A stretch of DNA of 64,000 nucleotides from Siniperca chuatsi. Its lineage: Eukaryota; Chordata; Actinopteri; Centrarchiformes; Sinipercidae. Of the stretch, positions 63,612 through 64,000 are shown piece after piece (position 1 is the first letter of the stretch; each line of letters begins with the position of its first letter). A program made the position numbers and the translations under genes. Under the pieces are notes generated by a model. That model did no database searches. It was given only the letters and a program-made list of their open reading frames with translations, and had not been told where the DNA came from. Location of the stretch: positions 23,959,675 to 24,023,674 of the forward strand of contig NC_058046.1 in the NCBI RefSeq assembly GCF_020085105.1. Reading direction: 5' to 3'.

Positions 63612-64000
63612 CTGGGAGAAGAAAAGTGAAGAGGAGGAGGCCAAGATTAGTATAAAACAATGCAGAACTCCATTATGGTAAACATTAATTCTTTACAACA
63701 GGGACAAGCACACTGCATGTAATAGCATACAGTTAAACAATATTACACTATTCTAAAGCCCTTTTCACACATAGAATACATTCATTGCCGGCTTCCTCTA
63801 TCTGTTAAACTAAAGGCCCCCCCCTCCCATTCTTATATGGGTGTCTTTTAGGTAAATATTACGGCTTCATTCAGACATGACAGGACTTTTATAGAAAGAA
63901 CCACAATGAAGTTTAACTTGCTGTCGAAGCCTTAATCAATAACCATCAAGAGATTAAGGGCTGCTTGGCCCTTGTTCTCACAGTCACTGATAAACTTTCT
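63612..64000 (-). other. dmxl1 intron, truncated by window edge
   Basis: Follows the CCCAG acceptor of the first visible exon. No further exon is recognised before the window end. Confidence 0.6.

Overview
The window is nuclear DNA from a ray-finned (teleost) fish, most likely a percomorph. The evidence is vertebrate genes with canonical GT-AG introns, abundant CA/TA/GT microsatellites, and dense teleost-style non-autonomous hAT and Tc1 elements, tRNA-derived SINEs and L2-type LINE relics. No bacterial operon, CRISPR array, rRNA or intact tRNA gene is visible. Species cannot be fixed from sequence alone.

Four protein-coding genes are supported. (1) An intronless coding region for a sesquipedalian/PHETA protein (7098-7994, minus): PH domain, coiled coil and a C-terminal F&H motif for OCRL-type phosphatases, closest to PHETA2. 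(2) prr16/Largen (24094-19044, minus): two coding exons, 332 aa. (3) hsd17b4, peroxisomal multifunctional enzyme 2 (26971-53723, plus): 25 coding exons reconstructed with an uninterrupted frame to 734 aa, ending in the AKL peroxisomal signal. (4) The last seven coding exons of dmxl1 (Rabconnectin-3 family; 63611-58758, minus), with the 5' part beyond the right edge.

Layout: 0-7 kb is repeat-rich, with a possible orphan 5' exon near 1 kb. The PHETA gene sits at 7-8 kb with a GC-richer candidate promoter at 9.7-9.9 kb. A long non-coding stretch follows (10-19 kb), containing a CRE/AP-1 cluster near 15 kb. prr16 and hsd17b4 are head-to-head across about 2.9 kb, and hsd17b4 and dmxl1 are tail-to-tail across about 5 kb. 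Introns of hsd17b4 and dmxl1 hold most of the transposon relics.

The gene set matches human 5q23 (DMXL1-TNFAIP8-HSD17B4-PRR16), but hsd17b4 is flipped relative to its neighbours and no tnfaip8 reading frame lies between hsd17b4 and dmxl1. The genes are unrelated in function (endosomal trafficking, cell-size control, peroxisomal beta-oxidation, V-ATPase assembly), so this is a conserved-synteny block and not a pathway cluster. I found no convincing previously undescribed system. The most checkable points are the local inversion and missing tnfaip8, the regulatory cluster near 15 kb, the CLEAR-type palindrome by the PHETA gene, a perfect 20-bp foldback at 5.46 kb and several nested mobile elements.
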